DNA of 64,000 nucleotides from positions 940,587-1,004,586 of the forward strand of contig NZ_JAOTIF010000001.1 in the NCBI RefSeq assembly GCF_025628885.1, in the 5' to 3' direction. This document shows positions 1-7,018 of the stretch, piece by piece. Numbering within the stretch: the first letter of the stretch is position 1; the number at the start of each line of letters is the position of its first letter. Source of the DNA: Paraflavisolibacter caeni (GTDB lineage Bacteria > Bacteroidota > Bacteroidia > Chitinophagales > Chitinophagaceae). Below the pieces are notes generated by a model that saw nothing but the letters and a program-made list of their open reading frames with translations, searched no databases and was not told where the DNA came from. The translations under genes were made by a program, and so were the position numbers.

Positions 1-1
1 G

Positions 2-835
2 AGGATGAATACAGGAACCGGATTCAGGGTGGTGAATTTATTTACAGAAGAGCATGCCGCGCTAACTGGCGCAAGGTCAGTTGAAATCAAGGAAGCTCTA
101 AAGCCAGAGAAGAGCTACAATGTTAACCTGAATTATTCAAGGCAGTTAGGCAACCATTCAAACCGGTTTAACCTGGATGTGTCGGCTTGGTATTCATACT
201 TTTACAACCAGATCATTGCAGATTATAATACAGATCCGCAAAAGATCATCTATGATAACCTGCATGGGCATGCACTTTCTAAAGGTTTTACCTTGAATCT
301 GGATATGAATATCCAACAGAGATTGAAAGGAAATCTTGGCTTTACTTACCTGGATGTTGCTAAGATAGAAAGAAATGGATCGGGCAAGAAGGTTAAGGAA
401 AGGCCGATGTTGACAGAGCGATGGAGTGGCACATGGGCGCTTACGTATAATTTTCCATCTCCAGGTATTACTTTGGATTATACTGGTAATGTATATGGGC
501 CGATGCGCCTGCCACTTATTAATGCTTTAGATCCACGCAGACCAAATTCTGAAGTTTGGAGTATTCAAAACATACAAGTTACGAAGTGGATATCCAGGCA
601 GGTAGAAGCTTTTGGTGGAATCAAGAACCTGTTGAACTGGACACCGGCAAAAAATAATCCTTTTATTATTGCACGGGCGCAAGATCCGTTTGACAAGAAA
701 GTTGAGTATCATACAGATGGAAGTGTTAGGGCTTCTCAAGAGAATCCTTATGCGCTGACATTTGATCCTTCCTATGTATATGCGCCTAACCAGGGATTAA
801 GGTTTTTCGCAGGAGTAAGGGTAAATGTAAAATGA
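2..835 (+). CDS. TonB-dependent receptor, C-terminal fragment (5' end outside window)
   Basis: The reading frame is open to the left edge of the window, so only about the last 277 residues are visible and the true start lies upstream. The sequence alternates short hydrophobic/aromatic beta-strand-like stretches with polar loops, as in the outer-membrane barrel of TonB-dependent receptors, and contains the family-typical ending 'LFAGVRV'-like strand (here FFAGVRVNVK). A 'GGIKNLLNW' segment matches the GxxNLfn motif that recurs before the last strands of these barrels. The family imports siderophores, cobalamin, metals or oligosaccharides across the outer membrane using TonB energy. The plug domain and any SusC or siderophore signatures are outside the window, so the substrate cannot be called. 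A strong hairpin follows. Confidence 0.8.
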   Translation, partial: RMNTGTGFRVVNLFTEEHAALTGARSVEIKEALKPEKSYNVNLNYSRQLGNHSNRFNLDVSAWYSYFYNQIIADYNTDPQKIIYDNLHGHALSKGFTLNLDMNIQQRLKGNLGFTYLDVAKIERNGSGKKVKERPMLTERWSGTWALTYNFPSPGITLDYTGNVYGPMRLPLINALDPRRPNSEVWSIQNIQVTKWISRQVEAFGGIKNLLNWTPAKNNPFIIARAQDPFDKKVEYHTDGSVRASQENPYALTFDPSYVYAPNQGLRFFAGVRVNVK

Positions 836-901
836 TATTCTCTAGCTTCCAGAGGGGGAGTTTAGGAAGAACGTTTGGTTTTTGAACAGGTTAGGGAAAT
901 G

Positions 902-932
902 AAAAGCCGGAAGTTGTTAGCTTCCGGCTTTT
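902..932. terminator. Bidirectional intrinsic terminator
   Basis: A perfect 12-bp stem (902-913 with 921-932, AAAAGCCGGAAG / CTTCCGGCTTTT) with a 7-nt loop is flanked by A and T runs. It lies between the receptor gene on the plus strand and pyk on the minus strand, which converge here, and can terminate both. Confidence 0.85.
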
Positions 933-951
933 TGTCATTATGTGAGATGAA

Positions 952-2445
952 TTAAACCACTTTTGTGATCTTGATCACGTTTGTAGGCAGATGCAGTTGC
1001 ACAGGGGTGCTTCCTGTATTCACAACAATATTACCTTCTTTCAAGAATCCTCTTTCTTTCAGGATATCGATCTGGTCATAAACGATATCGTCAAGGCTTA
1101 CTTCTTCACCATAGTAGAAAGCACGTACGCCCCAGCTTAAGCTTAACTGGTTGACAAGAGTTTTTTCTTTAGTGAAGACAAACAAAGGAGATTTAGGACG
1201 GTAACTGCTTAGGATAAACGCAGTATAACCACTTTGCGTCATACCGATGATGGCGTCTGCATTTACATCGTGGGCTATTTTACATGCATTGTAACAGATA
1301 GCGTCGCTCAGGAATGAGGGAGATTTTGGTTGAGGTCTCAGATCTTCTTCACGGTTGTAGCGGTATTCTGTTCTTTCTACTTCCATGATGATTTTTTTCA
1401 TTGTTTGAACAACCAGGGCAGGGTGTTGGCCAGTAGCTGTTTCGCCACTTAACATTACCGCATCTGCGCCTTCAAGCACAGCATTTGCAACATCTGTGAT
1501 TTCGCTACGGTTAGGCTTGATACGGTCGATCATGCTCTCCATCATCTGTGTAGCTACGATAACGGGCTTAGCACGGTGGATACATTTACGGATAATATCA
1601 CGCTGAGCCATTGGAACTTTTTCTACAGGCAGCTCAACACCGAGGTCGCCACGGGCCACCATTACGGCATCAGATTCCAGGATAATATTCCTGATATCTT
1701 CAAGGGCAGAAGGCATTTCGATCTTGGCGATCACTTTGGATTTGCATCCTCTTTCTGCCAGCCTTCTTTTCAGGTCGATGATATCATCAACTTTCCGCAC
1801 AAACGAAAGTGCGATCCAGTCTACCTCCTGGCCTATAATAAATTCCAGGTCAGCAAGGTCTTTTTCAGTAAGTGCCGGTAAAGAAATTTTTGTATCGGGA
1901 AGGTTAACGCCCTTTTTAGGTCTCAGTATACCTCCGTATGTAACGATCACCTTCACATCTCCTTCAGCTGTTATTTCAGAAACAACAACCTCCAGCTTCC
2001 CATCATCAATCAGGATTTTGTTTCCAATTTCCACGTCCTGGTGGAGGTTGGGATAGGAAACATAGATTTTTTGTTTAGTACCAACAACTTTTTCTTTGGA
2101 AGTAAAAGTGAGCACATCGCCGGGCACTATTTCAAGGCCATCATTTTCTATTTCGCCAACGCGAAGTTTAGGACCTTGCAAGTCGGCCAAGATAGAAATG
2201 TTGTACGGCTCCTTTTTATTGATTTTGCGGATGTGTTGGATCACCTCTGCTTTATTCTCGTGAGAACCATGGGAAAAGTTGAGGCGGAAAACGTTTACGC
2301 CTGCTTTTACAAGTTCTAATAATTTTTCATATGTATCACAGGCTGGTCCTACTGTGGCAACAATTTTCGTGCGATGAAAGGAGTGCTCAATACCTGCCTG
2401 CATATCCATTTCTTTATGCAGATACTTTTCTAAATTTTGTGACAT
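952..2445 (-). CDS. pyk: Pyruvate kinase
   Basis: Converts phosphoenolpyruvate and ADP to pyruvate and ATP, the last step of glycolysis, in the cytoplasm. The 497-residue protein has the whole family layout: an N-terminal TIM-barrel start with RTKIVATVGPA and the NFSHGSHE motif, a small B domain at about residues 88-188, and the signature VIAKIEMPSALEDI carrying the catalytic lysine (about residue 240). VMVARGDLGVELP follows, with ATQMMESM and SGETATG in the second half of the barrel, and a C-terminal regulatory domain from about 375. It is slightly longer than typical bacterial enzymes because of about 20 extra N-terminal residues; a start at the internal MDMQAG is an alternative. It lies 146 bp downstream of pfkA on the same strand, so the two probably form a glycolytic operon. 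Confidence 0.97.
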   Translation of the reverse strand: MSQNLEKYLHKEMDMQAGIEHSFHRTKIVATVGPACDTYEKLLELVKAGVNVFRLNFSHGSHENKAEVIQHIRKINKKEPYNISILADLQGPKLRVGEIENDGLEIVPGDVLTFTSKEKVVGTKQKIYVSYPNLHQDVEIGNKILIDDGKLEVVVSEITAEGDVKVIVTYGGILRPKKGVNLPDTKISLPALTEKDLADLEFIIGQEVDWIALSFVRKVDDIIDLKRRLAERGCKSKVIAKIEMPSALEDIRNIILESDAVMVARGDLGVELPVEKVPMAQRDIIRKCIHRAKPVIVATQMMESMIDRIKPNRSEITDVANAVLEGADAVMLSGETATGQHPALVVQTMKKIIMEVERTEYRYNREEDLRPQPKSPSFLSDAICYNACKIAHDVNADAIIGMTQSGYTAFILSSYRPKSPLFVFTKEKTLVNQLSLSWGVRAFYYGEEVSLDDIVYDQIDILKERGFLKEGNIVVNTGSTPVQLHLPTNVIKITKVV

Positions 2446-2591
2446 ATTAATACTAACCTTTAACAGGAAGATTTTGGCGCATCTGCTTTATTGCAGAGTG
2501 CTTTGGTTTTAAAATAGATTTTAATGAACTTTTTGTTTCTACAAAAAATGTCCCAGCTTATATGATTGAAGGCGGTGTTTTCGTGCTGAAA

Positions 2592-3575
2592 TTAACTGGC
2601 CAAAATTTTAACAATTTTCATCCATTCTTCGCTAATGGTTCCTTTCTTTTTGCCTACACTATCCAGCGGAATGTAATTCATTCTATTATTCTGAATGCCT
2701 ACAAAAACATTGTGCCTGCCTTCGATCAGGCATTCTACGGCATGATAACCCATGCGGCTAGCAATTAGTCGATCTATGCCAGTAGGAGAACCTCCTCTTT
2801 GGATGTGGCCTAAGATACAAACGCGAGCATCGATATTCGGCATCCGTTCTTTTACCAGTCTTGCTACTTCGTTGGCACCACCAATTTCATCACCTTCAGC
2901 TACAACAATAATGTTTACAAGCTTTCTTCTTCTTTCTTTTTCTACTAAAGAATCGATGATAGCATTTATATTAGTCTTCCGCTCGGGAATAAGGATATTT
3001 TCTGCTCCCGTAGCAATACCGCTGTGCAGGGCTATGTAACCAGCATCTCTGCCCATTACCTCTACAATAAAGAGCCGGTCATGAGCATCGGCGGTATCGC
3101 GTATTTTATCGATGGCTTCAATGGCAGTATTAACAGCAGTGTCAAAGCCGATAGTGAAATCAGTTCCTGCAATATCTTTATCGATGGTACCTGCAAGGCC
3201 TATGCAGGGGATGTCGTATTCTTTACTCAGGGCCATGGCTCCTTTAAATGAGCCATCTCCGCCTATTATAACGAGGCCGTCAATACCTCTTCTTTTTAAA
3301 ACTTCGTAAGCTTTTTTTCTACCTTCCGGTGTATAAAATTCTTTACAACGTGCAGTTTTCAGAATTGTTCCGCCTCGTTGTATGATATTAGCTACAGAGC
3401 GGGATTCCATTTTAAAGATATCATCCTCAATCAATCCCTGATACCCTCTCATAATTCCAAATACTTCCAATCCATAGAATAACCCTGTGCGAACAACTGC
3501 CCGTACAGCTGCGTTCATTCCCGGGGAGTCACCACCAGAGGTTAACACAGCAATGCGGTTAACTTTCTTTTGCAT
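2592..3575 (-). CDS. pfkA: ATP-dependent 6-phosphofructokinase
   Basis: Phosphorylates fructose 6-phosphate to the 1,6-bisphosphate, the committing step of glycolysis. The 327-residue length is normal for bacterial PfkA. Visible motifs are LTSGGDSPGMNAAVR at residues 11-25, GGDGS at 105-109 (the glycine after GGD is the ATP-type residue; PPi enzymes usually have Asp), GTIDKD at 129-134, VEVMGRDAGY, and LGHIQRGGSP near the C-terminus. The catalytic loop is normally PGTIDND; here proline is Ala and the middle Asn is Lys133, while the catalytic Asp132, Asp134 and Thr130 remain. The enzyme is probably active, but the loop is unusual. First gene of a likely pfkA-pyk operon with a good promoter upstream. 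Confidence 0.96.
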   Translation of the reverse strand: MQKKVNRIAVLTSGGDSPGMNAAVRAVVRTGLFYGLEVFGIMRGYQGLIEDDIFKMESRSVANIIQRGGTILKTARCKEFYTPEGRKKAYEVLKRRGIDGLVIIGGDGSFKGAMALSKEYDIPCIGLAGTIDKDIAGTDFTIGFDTAVNTAIEAIDKIRDTADAHDRLFIVEVMGRDAGYIALHSGIATGAENILIPERKTNINAIIDSLVEKERRRKLVNIIVVAEGDEIGGANEVARLVKERMPNIDARVCILGHIQRGGSPTGIDRLIASRMGYHAVECLIEGRHNVFVGIQNNRMNYIPLDSVGKKKGTISEEWMKIVKILAS

Positions 3576-3632
3576 TTGTATTTTAATTTCTTATAAGAAT
3601 TAAATTTTACCGACCCCTGGTCAAGTAGGGGC

Positions 3633-3662
3633 CAAAATTAAGGTATTGTGTCTATTAAGCAA
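3633..3662 (-). promoter_or_regulatory. Bacteroidota-type promoter of pfkA-pyk
   Basis: On the minus strand the sequence reads TTG, 19 nt, TAATTTTG. This matches the Bacteroidota primary sigma consensus (TTG at -33, TAnnTTTG at -7) in both boxes and in spacing. It lies about 58 bp before the pfkA start codon. Confidence 0.7.
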
Positions 3663-3780
3663 CTAAGGTTAAAATCATGGGTTAGATATGATTTTTGTTA
3701 ATATAATTAATAATTGAGTAGAATACGTAAGATTTTATGAGTGACAGTTGGTTTCATGTTGGTCTTTATTATTTTTAAGT

Positions 3781-4692
3781 ATGCAAAAAATATTGATTAC
3801 TGGTGCCAATGGCTTTATTGGTCAAAATCTTGTCCAAAAGCTGTTATTGAAAAAAAATATAATTATTGCTACGGGCAAAGGGGCGAGCCGGCTTCCATTT
3901 GATACTGCGCAATTTGTTTTTGAGTCAATGGATTTTACAGATGAAGTTTCAGTGGAAGAAGTATTTCAGAAGCATCGACCGGATGTAGTTGTTCATTGCG
4001 GTGCCTGGTCTAAGCCTGATGATTGTGAGCTGAACAGGGAGGAGGCCTATAAGGTGAATGTAACAGGAACGATACATTTGTTAAAGAAGGCTGCTCAACT
4101 CCGGAGCTTTTTCATTTTTCTTTCCACTGATTTCATCTTTGATGGTGTACAAAATATTTATAGAGAGGAAAGTGCAGCTGACCCGGTAAATTATTATGGG
4201 CAGACGAAGTTTTTGGCTGAGGAAGAGGTTAAAAAATATCCATATGATTGGAGTATTGTACGTCCGATATTGGTATACGGCAAGTGCCTGAAGGGGCGAC
4301 ATAATATTGTGAGTATGGTTGCCGAAGCACTTCAAGAGGGAAGGGTAATCAGTATTGTAGATGACCAGGTGCGAACGCCAACTTATGTTGAAGACCTGGT
4401 AGATGGAATAATAAGTATTATTGAGAAGAGGTGTACTGGAATATTTCATCTTTCCGGGGAAGAGGTGTTAACTCCTTTTCGCATGGCATGTGCAGTTGCC
4501 AGGTATTTGGAGAAGGATGAAAGTTTGGTGAAACGAGTAACGGCAGATAATTTTCAACAACCAGCCAAGCGGCCGGGGCGGACAATTTTTGATTTGAGTA
4601 AGGCCAAGAGGGAGTTGGCGTATCAGCCAGTTACGTTTGAAGAGGGGTTGAGGAGAACCTTGGGAATGACGAGTGGGGGAGAAGATAGATGA
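3781..4692 (+). CDS. NAD(P)-dependent sugar-nucleotide reductase, RmlD-like (dTDP-4-dehydrorhamnose reductase family)
   Basis: Extended short-chain dehydrogenase of 303 residues. The Rossmann nucleotide-binding motif GANGFIG is at residues 8-14, the catalytic serine/threonine region STD at 115-117, and the active-site YxxxK is Tyr139-Lys143 (YGQTK), followed by RPILVYG. This pattern fits the RmlD substrate-binding family, which reduces dTDP-4-keto-6-deoxy sugars in making dTDP-L-rhamnose. The usual partners rmlA, rmlB and rmlC are not adjacent, so the actual substrate is open. I chose the ATG at 3781, directly before the Rossmann motif, over a TTG 33 bp upstream. Transcribed alone, with a long repeat-containing spacer after it. 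Confidence 0.75.
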   Translation: MQKILITGANGFIGQNLVQKLLLKKNIIIATGKGASRLPFDTAQFVFESMDFTDEVSVEEVFQKHRPDVVVHCGAWSKPDDCELNREEAYKVNVTGTIHLLKKAAQLRSFFIFLSTDFIFDGVQNIYREESAADPVNYYGQTKFLAEEEVKKYPYDWSIVRPILVYGKCLKGRHNIVSMVAEALQEGRVISIVDDQVRTPTYVEDLVDGIISIIEKRCTGIFHLSGEEVLTPFRMACAVARYLEKDESLVKRVTADNFQQPAKRPGRTIFDLSKAKRELAYQPVTFEEGLRRTLGMTSGGEDR

Positions 4693-5088
4693 GGGGATGA
4701 GTTTGGAGTTTGAGGTTTGGAGTTTGGAAGGGACAAAATCTGTTTCGTGCTTCAGGTATGCTTCAGCTATACTATAGGTATGGGTGGGTTGGATAAGGGG
4801 ATAGTAGGGCGTAGGTATACTTTAGATACGGGGTTGATCCGGAGTAGTATAGGAGTGGTCGAGGAGGATGTAGTTAGGATGTACGGCTAATGTTTACTAT
4901 AACTCTACTATAAGTTTACTATAACTTTACTGTAAGTTTCCTATAAGATTACTATAAGGGACAATTGGAATGACGAATCGGGGAGGAGAAGATGATTGAT
5001 GATAGATGGTAATGGGGATTTGGGAATTCGGATTTCGGAATTTGGATTTGAAGGGTTTATTTGAAACAGCTATAATATTTTTCTTTTC
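4693..5088. other. Non-coding spacer with tandem and low-complexity repeats
   Basis: No plausible gene is seen. The spacer holds G/T-rich repetitive stretches (GTTTGGAGTTTG-type at 4700-4728 and GGAATTCGGATTTCGGAATTTGG-like at 5023-5053) and an 11-bp tandem array listed separately. Confidence 0.6.
4893..4958 (+). repeat. Six tandem copies of an 11-bp unit, consensus TTTACTATAAG/C
   Basis: Six head-to-tail 11-bp units with at most two mismatches each to the consensus fill 4893-4958 without gaps. The units are at 4893, 4904, 4915, 4926, 4937 and 4948. The period is about one DNA helical turn. There are no spacers and the units are too short for a CRISPR array. Confidence 0.85.
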
Positions 5089-5679
5089 ATGGTAGAATAC
5101 GGTCAGTTAAAACAACATGTTCTCAAAAGAGTGCCCTTTACAGAGGATGAACTCATTGAATTTTGCAGTTGCTTTAAGAAAGCGATCATCAAGAAAAGGC
5201 AGTTTATAGTACAACCTGAATTCACGGCTAAGCATAGATATTATGTGGTGCATGGTAGTTTCAGGGCTTTTGTAATAGGCGATGAGGGCCAGGAGCATAC
5301 TATACAGTTTGCTATCGATGACTGGTGGATCACTGATTATAACAGTTATATTTTTCAGCAGCCAGCCACTATGTTTGTAATGGCCCTGGAAGATAGTATT
5401 GTGTTGCAAATAGATTTTGAAACCGAACAGAAATTAAAAAGCGCAAATCATAAGTTTGAAACCTTTTTCAGGATTTTGGCTGAACGCACCGCAGCTTATA
5501 TGGCTCGCAGGGTGATTACCAACCTTACGAAAACCGCTGAACAACGCTATCAATTGTTTTTAGAGCAATATTCAGATGTTGCAATGCGCGTCCCTCAATA
5601 TGCATTGGCTTCTTTCCTGGGCATGACTACCGAATACCTTTCAAAGCTTCGGAAAAAGAGGACAATACAAAAAAGTTGA
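5089..5679 (+). CDS. Crp/Fnr-family transcriptional regulator
   Basis: A 196-residue protein with an N-terminal cyclic-nucleotide-binding-like beta-roll (about residues 20-115, with YYVVHGSFRAF and the Bacteroidota-typical QFAIDDWWITD) and a C-terminal DNA-binding region ending VPQYALASFLGMTTEYLSKLRKK. The Fnr iron-sulphur cysteines are absent, and the cAMP-contact residues of Crp are not recognisable, so the signal is unknown. It is a clear paralog of the regulator at 9352. It is separated by a terminator from the MFS transporter gene downstream, which it may control. Confidence 0.85.
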   Translation: MVEYGQLKQHVLKRVPFTEDELIEFCSCFKKAIIKKRQFIVQPEFTAKHRYYVVHGSFRAFVIGDEGQEHTIQFAIDDWWITDYNSYIFQQPATMFVMALEDSIVLQIDFETEQKLKSANHKFETFFRILAERTAAYMARRVITNLTKTAEQRYQLFLEQYSDVAMRVPQYALASFLGMTTEYLSKLRKKRTIQKS

Positions 5680-5696
5680 ACTATTTCAACTTTTTT
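5669..5696 (+). terminator. Intrinsic terminator overlapping the end of the Crp-family gene
   Basis: A perfect 12-bp stem, AAAAAAGTTGAA (5669-5680) with TTCAACTTTTTT (5685-5696), around a 4-nt loop and ending in a T run. The stop codon of the regulator lies inside the left arm. Confidence 0.85.
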
Positions 5697-5722
5697 GCCT
5701 GATTTAGTTCGGGATAATTTAC

Positions 5723-5788
5723 TAAACCAGTTCATTGATAGAAAGTGCTTGCCATGGTCAACTTTGTATTGTCAATTAAGGCAATACA
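5723..5788 (+). promoter_or_regulatory. Promoter/operator region of the MFS-radical SAM-Crp operon
   Basis: Contains TTG (5735-5737), 21 nt, then CAACTTTG (5759-5766), close to the Bacteroidota TTG/TAnnTTTG pattern. It is followed by an inverted repeat TGTATTG (5765-5771) / CAATACA (5782-5788). TAAACCAGTT (5723), TTGTAT (5764) and GTCAATTAA (5771) all recur in the spacer before the AhpD-like gene at 9990. Confidence 0.45.
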
Positions 5789-5816
5789 GGATTAAAAGAA
5801 TAAAAACAATTTGGTT

Positions 5817-7010
5817 ATGGCTTCTCTTTCTAAAACACAGATTCTCATCATGGCGACTACAGCAGGGATATGCGTGGCTAATGTTTATTATAGCCAGCCT
5901 ATTCTCAATGCTATTGCCCAAAGTTTTCATATTGATACTGAAAAAGCAGGCATCGTTTCTGTTTTATCGCAAATAGGCTACGGGGTCGGCTTATTTTTTC
6001 TTACACCAATAGGTGATATGATCGAAAGGAAAAAGTTGATTCTTTATTTGCAGATGGGGCTGATCGTATCACTATTACTGATGGCTTTTTCATTTCATAT
6101 TTGGATGCTGTTTTTGGGGAGTTTTGCGATTGGTGCTTTCTCCGTTGTGGCACAAGTCGTCTTGCCTATGGCAGCGAGCCTTGTAACGGAGAATAGGGGA
6201 AAAGTAGTTGGGCAAATATTTACCGGTATTTTAGTGGGCATACTGTGCGCAAGGGTTTTTAGCGGCTTTATAACAAGCTGGCTAGGCTGGCAATATGTAT
6301 ATATTATTTCAGCGCTTATGGTATTGGGAACTGCTATTTTAATGCAGGCAGATTTCAGATCGGTACCTGAACGTTTTAATGGGACTTATACCGGGCTTTT
6401 GAAATCGACAATTGCGCAATTTGCCAGATTTCCACAACTGCGCCAGTCTGCGATAACGGGAATGTTGGCTTTTGGTACGCTCAGTGCTTTCTGGGTAACG
6501 CTTACTTTTTACCTAAGTGGTACACCGTTTCACTATTCAGCCTCAAGTATTGGGATGTTTGGGCTTCTTGCTGCAGCCGGTGCCCTGATTGCACCCATCT
6601 TCGGAAAGTTGGCCGATAAAGGTTCTACAACCAGGTCGTTGTTGTTCTCAACCAGCCTTACGTTTTTGAGTATTTTACTACTTAAACTATCTCCAGGGGC
6701 AATTGCCGCAGTATGGATTACCGTCATTTTACTGGATATCGGTGTGCAGGCAACCCAGGTAACTAATATTGCTATTATATACTCGTTAGATCATTTAGCC
6801 AACAGCAGAATTAATACAGTTTATATGACCAGTTATTTTATTGGAGGAGCTTTGGGTGCGTTCCTGGCAATACAATGTTATCATATTGGCGGCTGGGCGT
6901 GGTCTACCTCTTTAATGGCATTATTTGGATTACTTGCTGTTTTCAATGTTATCCTGCAGAGATTTATGAAAACTTCAGGAAACAGGCGTTGTGATCCAAT
7001 CACTAATTAG
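5817..7010 (+). CDS. MFS transporter
   Basis: A 397-residue integral membrane protein with about twelve hydrophobic segments in two halves, as in the major facilitator superfamily. The first loop contains the family-typical VYYSQPILNAIAQ, and the loop after helix 2 has a degenerate MFS motif A (IGDMIERKKLI). Members with this opening are usually proton-driven drug or metabolite exporters; the substrate is not identifiable. The ATG at 5817 is preferred over an upstream TTG at 5811. The stop is 8 bp before the start of the radical SAM gene, so they are surely co-transcribed. Export of the product made by the neighbouring radical SAM enzyme is an inference from position only. Confidence 0.85.
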   Translation: MASLSKTQILIMATTAGICVANVYYSQPILNAIAQSFHIDTEKAGIVSVLSQIGYGVGLFFLTPIGDMIERKKLILYLQMGLIVSLLLMAFSFHIWMLFLGSFAIGAFSVVAQVVLPMAASLVTENRGKVVGQIFTGILVGILCARVFSGFITSWLGWQYVYIISALMVLGTAILMQADFRSVPERFNGTYTGLLKSTIAQFARFPQLRQSAITGMLAFGTLSAFWVTLTFYLSGTPFHYSASSIGMFGLLAAAGALIAPIFGKLADKGSTTRSLLFSTSLTFLSILLLKLSPGAIAAVWITVILLDIGVQATQVTNIAIIYSLDHLANSRINTVYMTSYFIGGALGAFLAIQCYHIGGWAWSTSLMALFGLLAVFNVILQRFMKTSGNRRCDPITN

Positions 7011-7018
7011 AGATATTT

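Noticed and set aside
4893..4958. Tandem array as a CRISPR
   Set aside because: Units are 11 bp with no spacers, and no cas genes are present.
5695..5976. Plus-strand frame overlapping the start of the MFS gene
   Set aside because: It is out of frame with the conserved transporter start and begins beside the terminator; its sequence is not protein-like.
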